Below are positions 34,103 to 43,311 of a stretch of 64,000 bases of DNA, in pieces. The translations under genes and the position numbers were made by a program. The notes beneath the pieces are model-generated. The model saw only the letters and a list, made by a program, of their open reading frames with translations, had not been told where the DNA came from and ran no database searches. Origin of the DNA: Rathayibacter oskolensis (lineage in GTDB: Bacteria > Actinomycetota > Actinomycetes > Actinomycetales > Microbacteriaceae); the NCBI RefSeq assembly GCF_900177245.1, contig NZ_FXBM01000001.1:1364001-1428000 (forward strand). Direction: 5' to 3'. Every line of letters begins with the position of its first letter. The stretch's first letter is position 1.

Positions 34103-34606
34103 GTGCGCATCCACATCGCAACGGACCACGCAGGGCTGGACTTCAGCCGGCACCTGATCGACCACCTCGGCGCCGCCGGCCACGAGGTCGTCGACCACGG
34201 TCCCACTTCCTACGACCCGCTCGACGACTACCCGTCCTTCTGCATCAATGCGGCCGCCGCGGTCGTCCGCGATCAGGAGGCGGGGGTCGAGGCGCTCGGC
34301 ATCGTCTTCGGCGGCTCGGGCAACGGCGAGCAGATCGCCGCGAACAAGGTGACGGGCGTCCGCGCGGCGCTGGTGTGGAGTCTCAGCACGGCGGTCCTCG
34401 CCCGCCAGCACAACGACGCGAATGTGATCTCGATCGGCGCCCGCCAGCACACGGTCGAGGAGGCGACGGGCTTCATCGACGCCTTCGTCGCCGAGCCCTT
34501 CTCGTTCGAGGAGCGGCACGTCCGCCGCATCGCCCAGCTGGCCGAGTACGAGGCCACCGGCGACATCGCCGGGCGCGTCGTCGACTCCGCCGCGGACGGC
34601 CGCTGA
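34103..34606 (+). CDS. rpiB: Ribose-5-phosphate isomerase B
   Basis: 167 residues from a GTG. RpiB/LacAB fold with ATDHAGLDFSRHL at the N-terminus, GIVFGGSGNGEQIAANKVTGVRAAL (phosphate-binding loop; Ser/Gly replaces the Cys of E. coli RpiB, as in mycobacteria) and ARQHNDANVISIGAR. It interconverts ribose 5-phosphate and ribulose 5-phosphate. The next gene starts on the base after its stop. Confidence 0.94.
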   Translation: MRIHIATDHAGLDFSRHLIDHLGAAGHEVVDHGPTSYDPLDDYPSFCINAAAAVVRDQEAGVEALGIVFGGSGNGEQIAANKVTGVRAALVWSLSTAVLARQHNDANVISIGARQHTVEEATGFIDAFVAEPFSFEERHVRRIAQLAEYEATGDIAGRVVDSAADGR

Positions 34607-35524
34607 GTGCCGGAGGGGCATTCCGTCCACCGGATCGCACTGCAGTTCGAGCGCGACATCGTCGGGCACGCCGTCGCCACCAGCAGTCCGCAGGGCCGCT
34701 TCACGGAGGGCGCGGCGCTGCTCGACGGTCGCACGGTCCTCGAGTCGACCGCGGTCGGCAAGCACCTCCTCCTCCGGTTCGAGGGCGACGCGACGCTGCA
34801 CGTGCACCTCGGCCTCTACGGCGCGTGGGACTTCCTCGGCCGCGTCTCCCCGCTGTTCCCCGACGGGAAGGCGGGCAGCAGCATCGGTGCGCCCCGTCGC
34901 CGCCGGGCCGTGCGGCTGTCCGAGACGGAGCACGAGACCGACACCGACCTCGACGAGTTCCCGCCGCCTCCGATCGGCGCCGTGCGCGTGCGCATCCAGA
35001 CGGAGGAGACCGTCGCCGATCTGCGCGGACCGACCGCCTGCGAGGTGATGGACCCCTCCCAGGTCGAGGCGCTGCTCGCGCGACTCGGCCCCGATCCGGC
35101 CGCCGACGCCTCCGACGCCGCGCGCGATCGCTTCGTGAACCGTCTGCGCAAGACCGCGACCCCGGTGGGCCTCGTGCTGATGGACCAGTCGGTGGTCAGC
35201 GGGATCGGCAACATCTACCGCGCGGAGCTGCTCTACCGTGCCGGACTCGACCCGCACACGCCGGGCAAGCAGGTGCCGCTCGAGCTGGCGCGCGAGCTCT
35301 GGGACGACTGGGCGCTGCTGCTCGAGGACGGCATCCGCACCGGGATGATGATCACCCGCCGCGGCCTGACCGCGACCGAGCGCTCGAAGGCGGTCAGGAG
35401 CCGCGCCGAGCGCAACTACGTCTACAAGCGCGAGGGCCTGCCGTGCCGGGTCTGCGGGACCAACGTCCTGCTCGAGGAGATCGGTGCGCGCAAGCTCTAC
35501 TGGTGCCCGGTCTGCCAGTCCTGA
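34607..35524 (+). CDS. Fpg/Nei-family DNA glycosylase (Nei2-like)
   Basis: 305 residues from a GTG immediately after the rpiB stop. It has the catalytic N-terminus PEGHSVHR (Pro2, Glu3), the conserved Lys in STAVGKHLLLRF, the helix-two-turn-helix QSVVSGIGNIYRAELLYRAGL and a C-terminal zinc finger (CRVCGTN, then WCPVC). It excises oxidised pyrimidines. An acidic/Pro insertion near 110-125 (TEHETDTDLDEFPPPP) is unusual. The order rpiB-nei matches Rv2465c-Rv2464c. Confidence 0.93.
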   Translation: MPEGHSVHRIALQFERDIVGHAVATSSPQGRFTEGAALLDGRTVLESTAVGKHLLLRFEGDATLHVHLGLYGAWDFLGRVSPLFPDGKAGSSIGAPRRRRAVRLSETEHETDTDLDEFPPPPIGAVRVRIQTEETVADLRGPTACEVMDPSQVEALLARLGPDPAADASDAARDRFVNRLRKTATPVGLVLMDQSVVSGIGNIYRAELLYRAGLDPHTPGKQVPLELARELWDDWALLLEDGIRTGMMITRRGLTATERSKAVRSRAERNYVYKREGLPCRVCGTNVLLEEIGARKLYWCPVCQS

Positions 35525-35548
35525 CGACCTGATCGACGAGAGGATTCG

Positions 35549-36187
35549 ATGCGCCAGAACCCGAGCTTCCTGCTGAGCGACAGGGACGACATCAAGCAGC
35601 TGATCCGCGAGAACCCGTGGGCGACGATCGTCAGTTCGACGTCGTCGGGGGAGCTGGTCGCGTCGCACTACCCGGTGGTCCTCGACGAGAACGAGGAGGA
35701 CGTCGTGGTGTTCAGCCACGTCGGCCGCCCCGACGATCTGCTGCACGAGCTCGGCGAGCACGAGATCCTGATGATCGTGCAGGGCCCGCACGGCTACATC
35801 TCACCGGGCTGGTACGACGCCGACCCGGCCGTCCCGACCTGGAACTTCGTGACCGTTCATCTGTCCGGGACGCCGGAGATCCTGTCGCCGACGGAGAACC
35901 TCCGCGCGCTCGCCGATCTCGTCGACCGCTTCGAGGAGGTGCTGCCCGACCCGCGCCGGATGGAGGGCACTCCCGAGGACGCCGCCTACGCGGCCCGCAT
36001 CTCGAGCGGAACGGTCGGCTTCCGGCTGCGACCGACCCGCATCGTCGCGAAGCGGAAGATGAGCCAGAACAAGCCCGCCGCGATCGTCGACCGCGTCCTG
36101 GCCGAACTCGACGGGGACGGGCCGTACTCCTCCGCGCCACTCGCCCGCGAGATGCGCCGCGCCCGCCGGGAACCGGGCGACCGGTGA
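35549..36187 (+). CDS. FMN-binding PaiB-like regulator
   Basis: 212 residues. Split-barrel flavin-binding protein of the PaiB group: MRQNPSFLLSDRDDIKQLIRENPWATIVS, HYPVVLDENE, VVFSHVGR, GPHGYISPGWY, PTWNFVTVHLSGTPEI and KMSQNKP near the C-terminus. In Bacillus PaiB acts as a negative regulator, but the fold also suits an enzyme. It overlaps the amidohydrolase gene by GTGA. Confidence 0.9.
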   Translation: MRQNPSFLLSDRDDIKQLIRENPWATIVSSTSSGELVASHYPVVLDENEEDVVVFSHVGRPDDLLHELGEHEILMIVQGPHGYISPGWYDADPAVPTWNFVTVHLSGTPEILSPTENLRALADLVDRFEEVLPDPRRMEGTPEDAAYAARISSGTVGFRLRPTRIVAKRKMSQNKPAAIVDRVLAELDGDGPYSSAPLAREMRRARREPGDR

Positions 36188-37641
36188 GCGGCGGCCTCCT
36201 CCTCCGCGGCGCCCGACTGCTCGGCGCCGAGGAGCCCGTCTCGATCCTGCTCGACGCAGGTCGCGTCGCCGCCATCGGTCCCGACGGGTCGCTCGAAGCC
36301 GACACCGTCCGCGAGTTCGACGGTCGATGGCTGATCCCGGGGCTCTGGGACGAGCACGTGCACTTCTCGCAGTGGGCGATGACGGCGCCGCGCCTGGATG
36401 TCTCGGCGGCGCAGTCGGCCCGGGAGGTGGTCGAGGCGGTGCGCGGGCGCCTCGCCTCCACCGCCGACTCCGCCGCGACGCTCGTCGGCTTCGGGTTCCG
36501 CGACGGCCTGTGGCCGGACCTCCCGACGACAGCACTGCTCGACGCCGTCGCGCCGGAGCGTCCCGTGGTCCTGGTCAGCGGCGACCTGCACTCGGCCTGG
36601 GTCAACTCCGCCGCCCTCCGCCGCTACGGGTTCGCGCAACGCGAGGGCATCCTGCGCGAGGACCCGTGCTTCGAGCTCGTCACCGCTCTGAGCGCGCTGA
36701 GCGACGACGAGCTCGACGGCCTCGTCGACGAGGCCGCTAGGCGAGCTGCCGCACGCGGAGTCGTCGGCGTCGTGGATCTCGAGATGCGCTGGAACGTCGG
36801 CGACTGGCAGCGCCGCGTGCACGGCGGCAACCGCTCGCTGCGCGTGGACACGGGTGTCTACCGCGACGACCTGGAGCGGGCGATCGCCGAGGGTCTGCGG
36901 ACGGGGGACGACCTCGTCGGCGGCGAGGGGCTCCTCCGGATGGGGCCGCTGAAAGTGCTGATCGACGGGTCCCTGAACACCAGGACCGCGTACTGCGCTC
37001 ATCCGTACCCGGGCGACGGCGCGGGTCGCGGGGTGCTCACCGTCGACCCCGGCGAGTTGGACGCCCTGCTCGCCCGGGCGGCGGGAGCGGGCATCCGGTC
37101 GACGGTGCACGCCATCGGCGACGCGGCGGCGACGATCGCGCTGGACGCCCTCGCGCGGGTCGGCGGCGGACGGATCGAGCACGCGCAGCTGCTCGCCGGA
37201 GCCGACATCCCCCGGTTCGCCGAGCTCGGGGTCGTCGCCGGAGTCCAGCCGGCCCACGCCCTGGATGACCGGGAGGTCGCCGAGCACTACTGGCCGGGAC
37301 GGACCGGCCGGGCGTTCGCTCTTCGCTCGCTGATCGACTCCGGGGCCTCGGTCGTCCTCGGTTCCGACGCGCCCGTGGCTCCGCTGGACCCGTGGGTGGC
37401 GATCGCCGCCGCCGTCTCGCGCGCGCGGGAGGGCGACGAGCCGTGGCACCCCGAGCAGCGCCTCAGCACGGCCGAGGCGATCTCCGCCTCGACCAGGACG
37501 CGCCGCCTAAGGCCGCGCCGGGGCGATCCGGCCGACCTCGTCGTGCTCGACCGCGACCCGCTCGCCGCCGATCCGGAGGAGCTGCGGACCATGCCGGTCG
37601 CCGCCACCCTCCTCTCGGGGCGCTTCACCCACGAGGCGTGA
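36184..37641 (+). CDS. Amidohydrolase (YtcJ-like, amidohydrolase 3 family)
   Basis: 485 residues from a GTG in a GTGA overlap with the PaiB-like gene. Metal site motifs are LWDEHVHFSQ (HxH), VVGVVDLEM, KVLIDGSLNTRTA, TVHAIGDAA and VLGSDAPVAPLDPW. The family hydrolyses N-acyl or cyclic amide substrates; the substrate is unknown. The C-terminal RRGDPADLVVLDRDPLA strand completes the small beta domain. A partial dispersed repeat follows at 37703. Confidence 0.9.
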   Translation: MSGGLLLRGARLLGAEEPVSILLDAGRVAAIGPDGSLEADTVREFDGRWLIPGLWDEHVHFSQWAMTAPRLDVSAAQSAREVVEAVRGRLASTADSAATLVGFGFRDGLWPDLPTTALLDAVAPERPVVLVSGDLHSAWVNSAALRRYGFAQREGILREDPCFELVTALSALSDDELDGLVDEAARRAAARGVVGVVDLEMRWNVGDWQRRVHGGNRSLRVDTGVYRDDLERAIAEGLRTGDDLVGGEGLLRMGPLKVLIDGSLNTRTAYCAHPYPGDGAGRGVLTVDPGELDALLARAAGAGIRSTVHAIGDAAATIALDALARVGGGRIEHAQLLAGADIPRFAELGVVAGVQPAHALDDREVAEHYWPGRTGRAFALRSLIDSGASVVLGSDAPVAPLDPWVAIAAAVSRAREGDEPWHPEQRLSTAEAISASTRTRRLRPRRGDPADLVVLDRDPLAADPEELRTMPVAATLLSGRFTHEA

Positions 37642-37702
37642 CGTCCCTCCGGGCCGGGGGGCGAACGCTCTCGTGTGCTCGCGAACCGCCTCGGTGATCG
37701 GC

Positions 37703-37758
37703 GGGTCTTGAGACGCCCCCGCGCGGCTGCTCGACCAGCAGGGTCGCGGGCGTCGGTC
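37703..37758. repeat. Dispersed palindromic element, copy B (partial)
   Basis: Starts GGGTCTTGAGACG and carries GCTGCTCGACCAGCAGGGT, the same two modules as copy A at 30654 but without the second arm. It lies between convergent genes. Confidence 0.75.
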
Positions 37759-37795
37759 CACCATCGATCAGCGGAGTGACGGGCGGGGAACGACG

Positions 37796-37831
37796 GACGG
37801 CCCGCAGGATCCGGGGATCCAGCGGGCCGTC
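37796..37831 (-). terminator. Terminator of dps
   Basis: 10-bp arms 37796-37805 and 37822-37831, extended inside by GGATCC pairs. It lies 14 bases past the dps stop on the minus strand. Confidence 0.8.
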
Positions 37832-37844
37832 AGGGGGAGTGCGC

Positions 37845-38333
37845 TCAGCTCTCGCTGACGTGCGCGAAGAGGAACCAGCGGTCCTTCTCGAGTCCGCGGC
37901 CGATCTCGATCGCGACGTCCTGGCTGCTCGCGTCGATGTCGGCGAGCTCGGCGATCGCGGTGTTGACCGTGGTGATCGCGACGTCCATCTGGTTGATGAT
38001 CTCGACGATCGCGTTCTCGGAGCGCTGGAAGCCCGGGGTGAGCGGCGCCGACCGCGTCGCGGAGGCGACGGTCTGGATGCGCGCGTCGACGGGGAGTCCG
38101 AGGGCCACGACCCGCTCGGCGGCGAGGTCGGCCCACTCGATCGCGCGACCGACGATGGCGTCGAGCAGCTCGTGCACGCCGATGAAGTTGGCGCCGCGGA
38201 CGTGCCAGTGCGCCTGCTTGCCGTTGACGGCGAGGGCGGTCATCTCGATGACGACCGGGCTGAGGAACTGAGCGACTCCGGATGCGACATCCGGGTTCGA
38301 CGAGGTGAGCGACGTGACGGATGCGGTGGACAT
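37845..38333 (-). CDS. dps: Dps-family DNA-protecting ferritin
   Basis: 162 residues from the ATG at 38333; an adjacent ATG at 38336 is possible, but the spacing to AAAGGA favours the second. Four-helix bundle with the ferroxidase motif KQAHWHVRGANFIGVHELLDAIVGRAIEWADLAAER and EKDRWFLFAH at the end. It oxidises and stores iron and shields DNA. It has its own promoter (38370-38397) and terminator, so it is monocistronic. Confidence 0.94.
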   Translation of the reverse strand: MSTASVTSLTSSNPDVASGVAQFLSPVVIEMTALAVNGKQAHWHVRGANFIGVHELLDAIVGRAIEWADLAAERVVALGLPVDARIQTVASATRSAPLTPGFQRSENAIVEIINQMDVAITTVNTAIAELADIDASSQDVAIEIGRGLEKDRWFLFAHVSES

Positions 38334-38369
38334 CATCGGGTCCTTTCGAGAGGGGGTGACTGATCGTCA

Positions 38370-38397
38370 ACTGTACGCCGCAGCCCAGCGACCGCAA
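38370..38397 (-). promoter_or_regulatory. Promoter of dps
   Basis: On the minus strand, TTGCGG (38397-38392), 16 bases, then TACAGT (38375-38370). The expected transcription start is about 30 bases before the ATG. Confidence 0.6.
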
Positions 38398-38559
38398 GGA
38401 AGCAGAGGCTCCGCTAACGCGGGCGAAGGGGAGCCTCGCCTGAGCCGGCGGGTGATCGCACGGGTCGGGACGGGGGTCTGCCCCCGGGCCCCGGCGAGCG
38501 CTCGCGGCTACGCTCGACGAGGCGCCGGGCGACCGCTCGCGCGCCGGGAGGAGGGGCGG

Positions 38560-39975
38560 ATGCGCGCCGCACCGTCTGCTCCGCCTGCACGGTCTGCACC
38601 GTCTGCTCTGGGCGAGGCGACCCGGTCCTACCTCCGGCTCTGGCGCGACCTGCCCCGGGAGGCGCTGGCGCTGGTGATCGCGGTGCCGCTCAGCCTGGCG
38701 GGCGCCTTCGCCGCGGGCGCCGCTCTCGCTCTCGCGCTCGGTCTCATCGGCGTCCTCATCGGCCTCGTCTTCCTGCCTCTCGCCCTGGTGATCGCACGCT
38801 TCTTCGGCCGAGCGGCGAGGGCACTCGACCTGCTCGCCGGTCGCCCGGTGATCCCCGAGCCGCAGTGGCGCCGCGCGCCCGCCTCCGTCACTCCGGCCAC
38901 CTTCTCCCTGTACGGGCCGGTGATCGACGGCCACTACTGGCTCGCCCTCCTGCACACCCTCGTCGTCGCACCGCTGCTCTCGACGGTCTTCGCGGCGGTC
39001 CTGCTCGGCTGGACGCTCGCCGGTCTCGGCACGCTCGTCTCCGTGCTCGGCGGCACGGCCGGGGGGACGACGACGGCGGTGCAGTGGGTCGTGGAGCGAG
39101 CGACGACGCTGCTCGGCCTGCCCGACCCGCCCCCGGCGCTCGTCGCCCTCGCTGCCGTCGCGATGATCGTGCTGTTCGTGTCGACCCTCCCGTTCGCGAC
39201 GCGCGGGCTCACGCTGGCGCGCTACCTCGTCGACCGGCTGCTGCTCGGTCCCTGGGGGTCGGAGGCACTCCAGCGCGAGGTCGCCGAGCTGAGCGCCTCG
39301 CGCGGCGCGGCGGTCGCGGCCGAGGACCGCGCGCTCCGCCAGCTCGAGCGCGACATCCACGACGGCCCGCAGCAGCGGCTGATCAGGGTGCAGATGGACC
39401 TCGGGTCGGCGAAGAGCCGGGTGGGCTCCGATCCGGAGGCGGCGGCGGCCCTGATCGACGAGGCACGCGAGCACGTGCGGGCGGCCCTCGACGAGCTCCG
39501 CGCCCTCTCGCGCGGCGTGGCGCCGCCGATCCTGCAGGACCGCGGCTTCGAGGCGGCCGTGCACTCCCTCGCGGCGATGAGCCCCGTGCCGGTCCAGGTT
39601 CTGACCGAGCACCCCGTCGAGGGGGTCCCCCCGGAGGTCGAGCGCAGCGTCTACTTCGTCGTCGCGGAACTGCTCGCGAACGCGTCGAAGCACGCATCGG
39701 CGCAGACGGTGCGGGTGCACCTCGATGTGCGCGACGCGGGCTCGACAGGGGAGCGCTGGCTCGACGCCTGGGTGATCGACGACGGAGTCGGCGGCGCCGC
39801 TCCGGTCGCCGGGCACGGCCTCGAAGGGGTCGCGGGCCGGGTCAGGGGGCTCCGCGGACTCCTCACGGTCGAGTCGCCGCGCGGCGGGCCGACGACGATC
39901 GGCGTCCACGTGCCGTTCCGCCCCACCGCACCGGCGGACCCCGTGGATCCGGGGGCTCCCGCCTCCGCGGCCTAG
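38560..39975 (+). CDS. Sensor histidine kinase (NarL/DesK type)
   Basis: 471 residues from the ATG at 38560, just after GGGAGGAGGGG. Four to six membrane segments fill the first ~220 residues (LALVIAVPLSLAGAFAAGAAL, LGLIGVLIGLVFLPLALVIA, LLHTLVVAPLLSTVFAAVLLGW, ALAAVAMIVLFVSTLPFA). The HisKA_3 phosphoacceptor is LERDIHDGPQQRL near 265, and the ATPase domain has VVAELLANASKHA and VIDDGVGGA. No extracellular sensor domain is present, so it probably senses the membrane. The cognate response regulator follows 9 bases later. Confidence 0.93.
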   Translation: MRAAPSAPPARSAPSALGEATRSYLRLWRDLPREALALVIAVPLSLAGAFAAGAALALALGLIGVLIGLVFLPLALVIARFFGRAARALDLLAGRPVIPEPQWRRAPASVTPATFSLYGPVIDGHYWLALLHTLVVAPLLSTVFAAVLLGWTLAGLGTLVSVLGGTAGGTTTAVQWVVERATTLLGLPDPPPALVALAAVAMIVLFVSTLPFATRGLTLARYLVDRLLLGPWGSEALQREVAELSASRGAAVAAEDRALRQLERDIHDGPQQRLIRVQMDLGSAKSRVGSDPEAAAALIDEAREHVRAALDELRALSRGVAPPILQDRGFEAAVHSLAAMSPVPVQVLTEHPVEGVPPEVERSVYFVVAELLANASKHASAQTVRVHLDVRDAGSTGERWLDAWVIDDGVGGAAPVAGHGLEGVAGRVRGLRGLLTVESPRGGPTTIGVHVPFRPTAPADPVDPGAPASAA

Positions 39976-39978
39976 TCT
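39973..39978 (+). promoter_or_regulatory. Possible internal leaderless promoter for the response regulator
   Basis: TAGTCT spans the stop codon of the kinase gene and lies 6 bases before the GTG at 39985. Confidence 0.4.
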
Positions 39979-39984
39979 GAGGGC

Positions 39985-40653
39985 GTGCCCGCCTCCGCTC
40001 CTCTCCGCGTCGCCATCGCCGAGGACTCCGTCCTGCTGCGCGAGGGCCTGGTCCGCCTCTTCGAGGACGCCGGGTTCGACGCGGTGGGAGCCCACGGCGA
40101 TGCGGAGGGGCTCCTCGCGTCCCTCGAGGGCGCCCCGGACGCCGTCGATGTCGCCGTCCTCGATGTGCGGATGCCGCCCACCTTTCGCGACGAGGGCGTC
40201 CGGGCGGCCCTCGAGATCCGCAGGCGGCATCCCCGCGTCGCCGTCCTGATCCTGAGTCAGTACGTCGAGGTCACCTACGCGCAGGAGCTCCTGGGCTCGG
40301 GGGAGGGTGGGATGGGCTACCTCCTCAAAGACCGCGTCGCGTCGGTCGACGAGCTGCGCGACGCCGTCGAGCGGGTCGCGGCGGGCGGCACCGTCCTCGA
40401 TCCGCAGGTCGTCGCCTTGCTGCTCCAGCGCAATCGCGATCCGCTCGCGGCCCTGACGCCGCGCGAGCGCGAGGTCCTCGAGGCGATGGCCCAGGGCCGC
40501 ACGAACGCGGGCATCGCCTCCGCCCTGTTCGTCGGGGTGGGAGCGGTGGAGAAGAACGTGACGTCGATCTTCCAGGAGCTCGGGCTCGAGGACTCCGGGT
40601 CCGACCACCGCCGGGTCCTCGCCGTCCTCGCCTGGCTGCGCGCCGGTCGATGA
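39985..40653 (+). CDS. Response regulator, NarL/LuxR type
   Basis: 222 residues from a GTG. The receiver domain has an acidic pair in IAEDS and the phosphoacceptor D60 in VAVLDVRMPP, with Lys in YLLKDRV. The C-terminal helix-turn-helix reads LTPREREVLEAMAQGRTNAGIASALFVGVGAVEKNVTSIF. It is the partner of the kinase directly upstream. Targets are unknown. Confidence 0.94.
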   Translation: MPASAPLRVAIAEDSVLLREGLVRLFEDAGFDAVGAHGDAEGLLASLEGAPDAVDVAVLDVRMPPTFRDEGVRAALEIRRRHPRVAVLILSQYVEVTYAQELLGSGEGGMGYLLKDRVASVDELRDAVERVAAGGTVLDPQVVALLLQRNRDPLAALTPREREVLEAMAQGRTNAGIASALFVGVGAVEKNVTSIFQELGLEDSGSDHRRVLAVLAWLRAGR

Positions 40654-40660
40654 CGGCGCG

Positions 40661-42376
40661 TCAGCCCAGTGCGGTCCGCTCGGCCTCGTAGAGCGCGCGG
40701 ACCTCGTCGGCCGTGAGCGCCCTGTCCCATACGCGGAGCTTCGCGAAGGTGCCCTGCGCGTAGTTGCCCGGACCGGTCGAGAGCTCGACCGCTCCCACCG
40801 TGAAGTCGCCCGGCGTGGGGTTCAGCCCGTCGGGGAACAGGTAGGGGTTCTTGGCGTAGACGTTCTTCTGGTTGTCGACGAAACGCGGGATCGCGACCGC
40901 GGCGCCGTCGAGGTACGAGACGGCCTGAGTGCCGTCGTAGGTCCCGACGTGCAGCTGCCACACGTTCCGCGTGAAGTTCTGGCCCGATGCCGAGTAATCC
41001 CGCGAGTAGGGGTAGCCCGGGGTCGGTCCGCCGGTCCGGGAGACGTGGAAGTTCGCGCGCTCGTCGCCGCCGTACATGCTCAGGTCGTAGAAGAGGCCGT
41101 AGGAGCGACCCGGATTCGCGGAGTTCTCCTTCCACGGTCCCGCGATGAACCCGGCGTTCGTGTCGGTCATGTCGACCCAGGCGGCGACGGTCACGGCGTT
41201 CCCGGTCGCCCCGACGGTGAGCCGTCCGGTCGACGCCGCGGGGATGCGGAGATAGCTCGTACCGGTCATCCGGATGCCGGTTCCCCAGGGAGTCGTCGTC
41301 GACAGTGCGGCCGTCCGGCCCGCCTGGGTGAGAGGCAGGTCGCCGACGGTCGTCCGGTAGGGCGCGGCCGCCTCCGAGAAGTCCCACTGCGCGAGAGGCA
41401 CCGGCACTCCCGGAGTCGGGGGCTGCGGTGTCGGGGTCGGCGTGGCCGTCGGGGAGACGGTCGGTGCCGGAGTGGGAGTGGCCGTCGGCGTCACCGACGG
41501 AGCGGGCGTCGCGGTCGGGCTGGAGGTGGGCGTCGGGGACGCGGTCGCGACGGCCACGATCGTGATCGCCGCGCTGCTCCCGATGTTGCCCGCGGCGTCA
41601 CGGGCTTTCGCGAGGATCGTGTGGGACCGGGCGTCGAGCGCCCGCGCCGAGGTGACGAGGACCCAGTCGCCGCCGTCGCGCTGAACGGCGTTGCCCAGGC
41701 GCGTCGATCCCGACCAGAACGAGACCGCGGTCACGGCCACGTCATCGGTCGCCGTCGCGATGAACGTCGTGCTCCCCGAGACCGTGGCTCCACTCCTCGG
41801 CGCCGTGATGACGGCGGTGGGCTTCTTCGTGTCGGGCCGCGGGGTCCCCGAGGGCGTGGGTGCCGGTGCGGTGGGCGTCGCAGTCGCGGTCGCCGACGGG
41901 GTCGGCGTCGGAGTCGCCGTCGGAGTCGGTGACGGTGCAGGCGTCGCGGTCGGTCCCGGCGTGGGGCCCGCGTGCGAGACGACGACTCTGACCGCGCTGC
42001 TGGTGCCGATGTTGCCCGCGGCGTCACGCGCCTTCGCTGTCAGCACCAGGGGTCCTTCCTGCAGCGAGCGGGTGTCGAGGTCGAGCCGCCACGATCCGGA
42101 GTCGGCGGCGGCATAGCCCAGCCGGCGCGATCCCTCCCAGAACGAGACGGCGCTGACCCCGGTGCCGTCCGTGGCGGAGGCGCGCAGCACGGTCGTTCCC
42201 GTCACCGTCGATCCCGCAGTCGGAGCGGTGATGCGGACGACCGGCTTGGTCGTGTCCGTCGCGGCGACCGCAGAGCCTCCCGTCGATCCCACGGCGAGCG
42301 ACAGGAGCAGGAGGCCGGCCAGTGCTGCGAGCGTCGTCCGCCGCCCTCGGGAGCCGTCCTTCGTCGTGCGCGTCAT
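40661..42376 (-). CDS. Secreted LamG protein with Ig-like domains and Thr/Pro linkers
   Basis: 571 residues from the ATG at 42376. The signal peptide (TTLAALAGLLLLSLAVGSTGGSAVA) is followed by two homologous Ig-like repeats (KPVVRITAPTAGSTVTGTTV, WEGSRRLG, LTAKARDAAGNIGTSSAV; then AVITAPRSGATVSGSTTF, WSGSTRLG, LAKARDAAGNIGSSAAI). Each is followed by a Pro-Thr linker. The C-terminal ~230 residues are a LamG/concanavalin-like domain (VAAWVDMTDTNAGFIAG, WQLHVGTYDGTQAVSYLDG, AKLRVWDRALTADEVRALYEAE). A surface carbohydrate- or matrix-binding role is likely. Confidence 0.88.
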   Translation of the reverse strand: MTRTTKDGSRGRRTTLAALAGLLLLSLAVGSTGGSAVAATDTTKPVVRITAPTAGSTVTGTTVLRASATDGTGVSAVSFWEGSRRLGYAAADSGSWRLDLDTRSLQEGPLVLTAKARDAAGNIGTSSAVRVVVSHAGPTPGPTATPAPSPTPTATPTPTPSATATATPTAPAPTPSGTPRPDTKKPTAVITAPRSGATVSGSTTFIATATDDVAVTAVSFWSGSTRLGNAVQRDGGDWVLVTSARALDARSHTILAKARDAAGNIGSSAAITIVAVATASPTPTSSPTATPAPSVTPTATPTPAPTVSPTATPTPTPQPPTPGVPVPLAQWDFSEAAAPYRTTVGDLPLTQAGRTAALSTTTPWGTGIRMTGTSYLRIPAASTGRLTVGATGNAVTVAAWVDMTDTNAGFIAGPWKENSANPGRSYGLFYDLSMYGGDERANFHVSRTGGPTPGYPYSRDYSASGQNFTRNVWQLHVGTYDGTQAVSYLDGAAVAIPRFVDNQKNVYAKNPYLFPDGLNPTPGDFTVGAVELSTGPGNYAQGTFAKLRVWDRALTADEVRALYEAERTALG

Positions 42377-42404
42377 CGCCAGCCCCGTCCGCCCCCACGG
42401 GATC

Positions 42405-42425
42405 CCCCGTAACGGGGACAGCCTA
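42405..42425 (-). promoter_or_regulatory. Candidate promoter and palindrome of the LamG gene
   Basis: On the minus strand TAGGCT (42420-42425) precedes a 13-bp palindrome (CCCCGT, one base, ACGGGG at 42405-42417) that would cover the transcription start. Confidence 0.4.
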
Positions 42426-42582
42426 GGTCGTCCGGCTGCCGCCGCGCGTGCCTCGGGCGGTGACATCCGATCGGCCTCTCGGAGGCGGTCCGCAGACCTG
42501 CGGCCGGCAGGCTGTGCTCGTGCGCGCCTCGGTCGCAGCTGCCAGGATCGAGTCGACCCGACCTGCGACGAGAGGACCGACG

Positions 42583-43131
42583 ATGTCGACCAGCGGATCC
42601 GACGGCGCGCGCGTGCTCACCCTGCCGGGCGGCCGTGCACCCGTGATCGCCACCACCGCCTGGGTCGCGCCCGGCGCGACTCTCGTCGGATCCGTCGAGC
42701 TGGGGGAGCGGTCGAGCGTCTGGTACGGCGCCGTCCTGCGTGCCGAGAACGCCAGGATCACGCTCGGTCGCGGCAGCAACCTCCAGGACGGAGTCGTCGT
42801 CCATGTCGACGCCGGCTTCGACGCCACGATCGGCGAGGACGTGTCCGTCGGGCACCACGCGGTGCTGCACGGCTGCACGCTCGAGTCCGACGTGCTCGTC
42901 GGCATGAACGCGACGGTCCTGAACGGAGCGGTCATCGGCACGGGATCGCTCGTCGCGGCGGGCGCCGTGGTCCTGGAGGGAACGGTGGTGCCGCCCGGCT
43001 CGCTGGTCGCCGGAGTCCCCGCGAAGGTCCGCCGCGACCTGACCGACGAGGAGCGCGCCGGCATCCGCCGGAACGCCGCCTCCTACCTCGAGCTGACCGA
43101 GCTGCACCGGGAGGCCCGCGCCGCCGACTGA
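42583..43131 (+). CDS. Gamma-carbonic-anhydrase-like hexapeptide protein
   Basis: 182 residues from the ATG at 42583. Left-handed beta-helix of hexapeptide repeats, with zinc ligands seen as His in NLQDGVVVHVDAG and the His pair in VSVGHHAVLHGC. This matches the CaiE/YrdA/PaaY branch of gamma-carbonic anhydrases. The activity may be carbonic anhydrase or thioesterase. It stands between the two secreted Thr/Pro-rich protein genes and shows no link to them. Confidence 0.9.
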   Translation: MSTSGSDGARVLTLPGGRAPVIATTAWVAPGATLVGSVELGERSSVWYGAVLRAENARITLGRGSNLQDGVVVHVDAGFDATIGEDVSVGHHAVLHGCTLESDVLVGMNATVLNGAVIGTGSLVAAGAVVLEGTVVPPGSLVAGVPAKVRRDLTDEERAGIRRNAASYLELTELHREARAAD

Positions 43132-43311
43132 CGACCGCGGGGTACTTGCCGCGGCGATCCGATCGCGTCACACTCGTGCTGACCGCCCCCTGGTCTCCGG
43201 CACCCCCTCTCGATCGACGGCCCCCGCCGCCCGCTCGGATCCCCGCCTCCGTCCACAGGCACCCAGATCTCCACTCCGCTCGCGCCCTCCGCGCATCCCG
43301 AGAGCAGTGAC

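Noticed and set aside
35549-37641. The PaiB-like and amidohydrolase genes as a horizontally acquired island
   Set aside because: Base composition and codon choice look like the neighbours, and no repeats, tRNA scar or integrase flank them.
37768-40608. Open frame of 946 codons on the minus strand across dps, the histidine kinase and the response regulator
   Set aside because: It overlaps three well-supported genes and shows no recognisable domain. GC-rich DNA produces such frames by codon-position bias.
42405-42417. 13-bp CCCCGT/ACGGGG palindrome as a proven operator
   Set aside because: Short G/C palindromes are frequent at this composition and no second copy was seen near the SGNH gene, so it is kept only as part of a low-confidence promoter entry.
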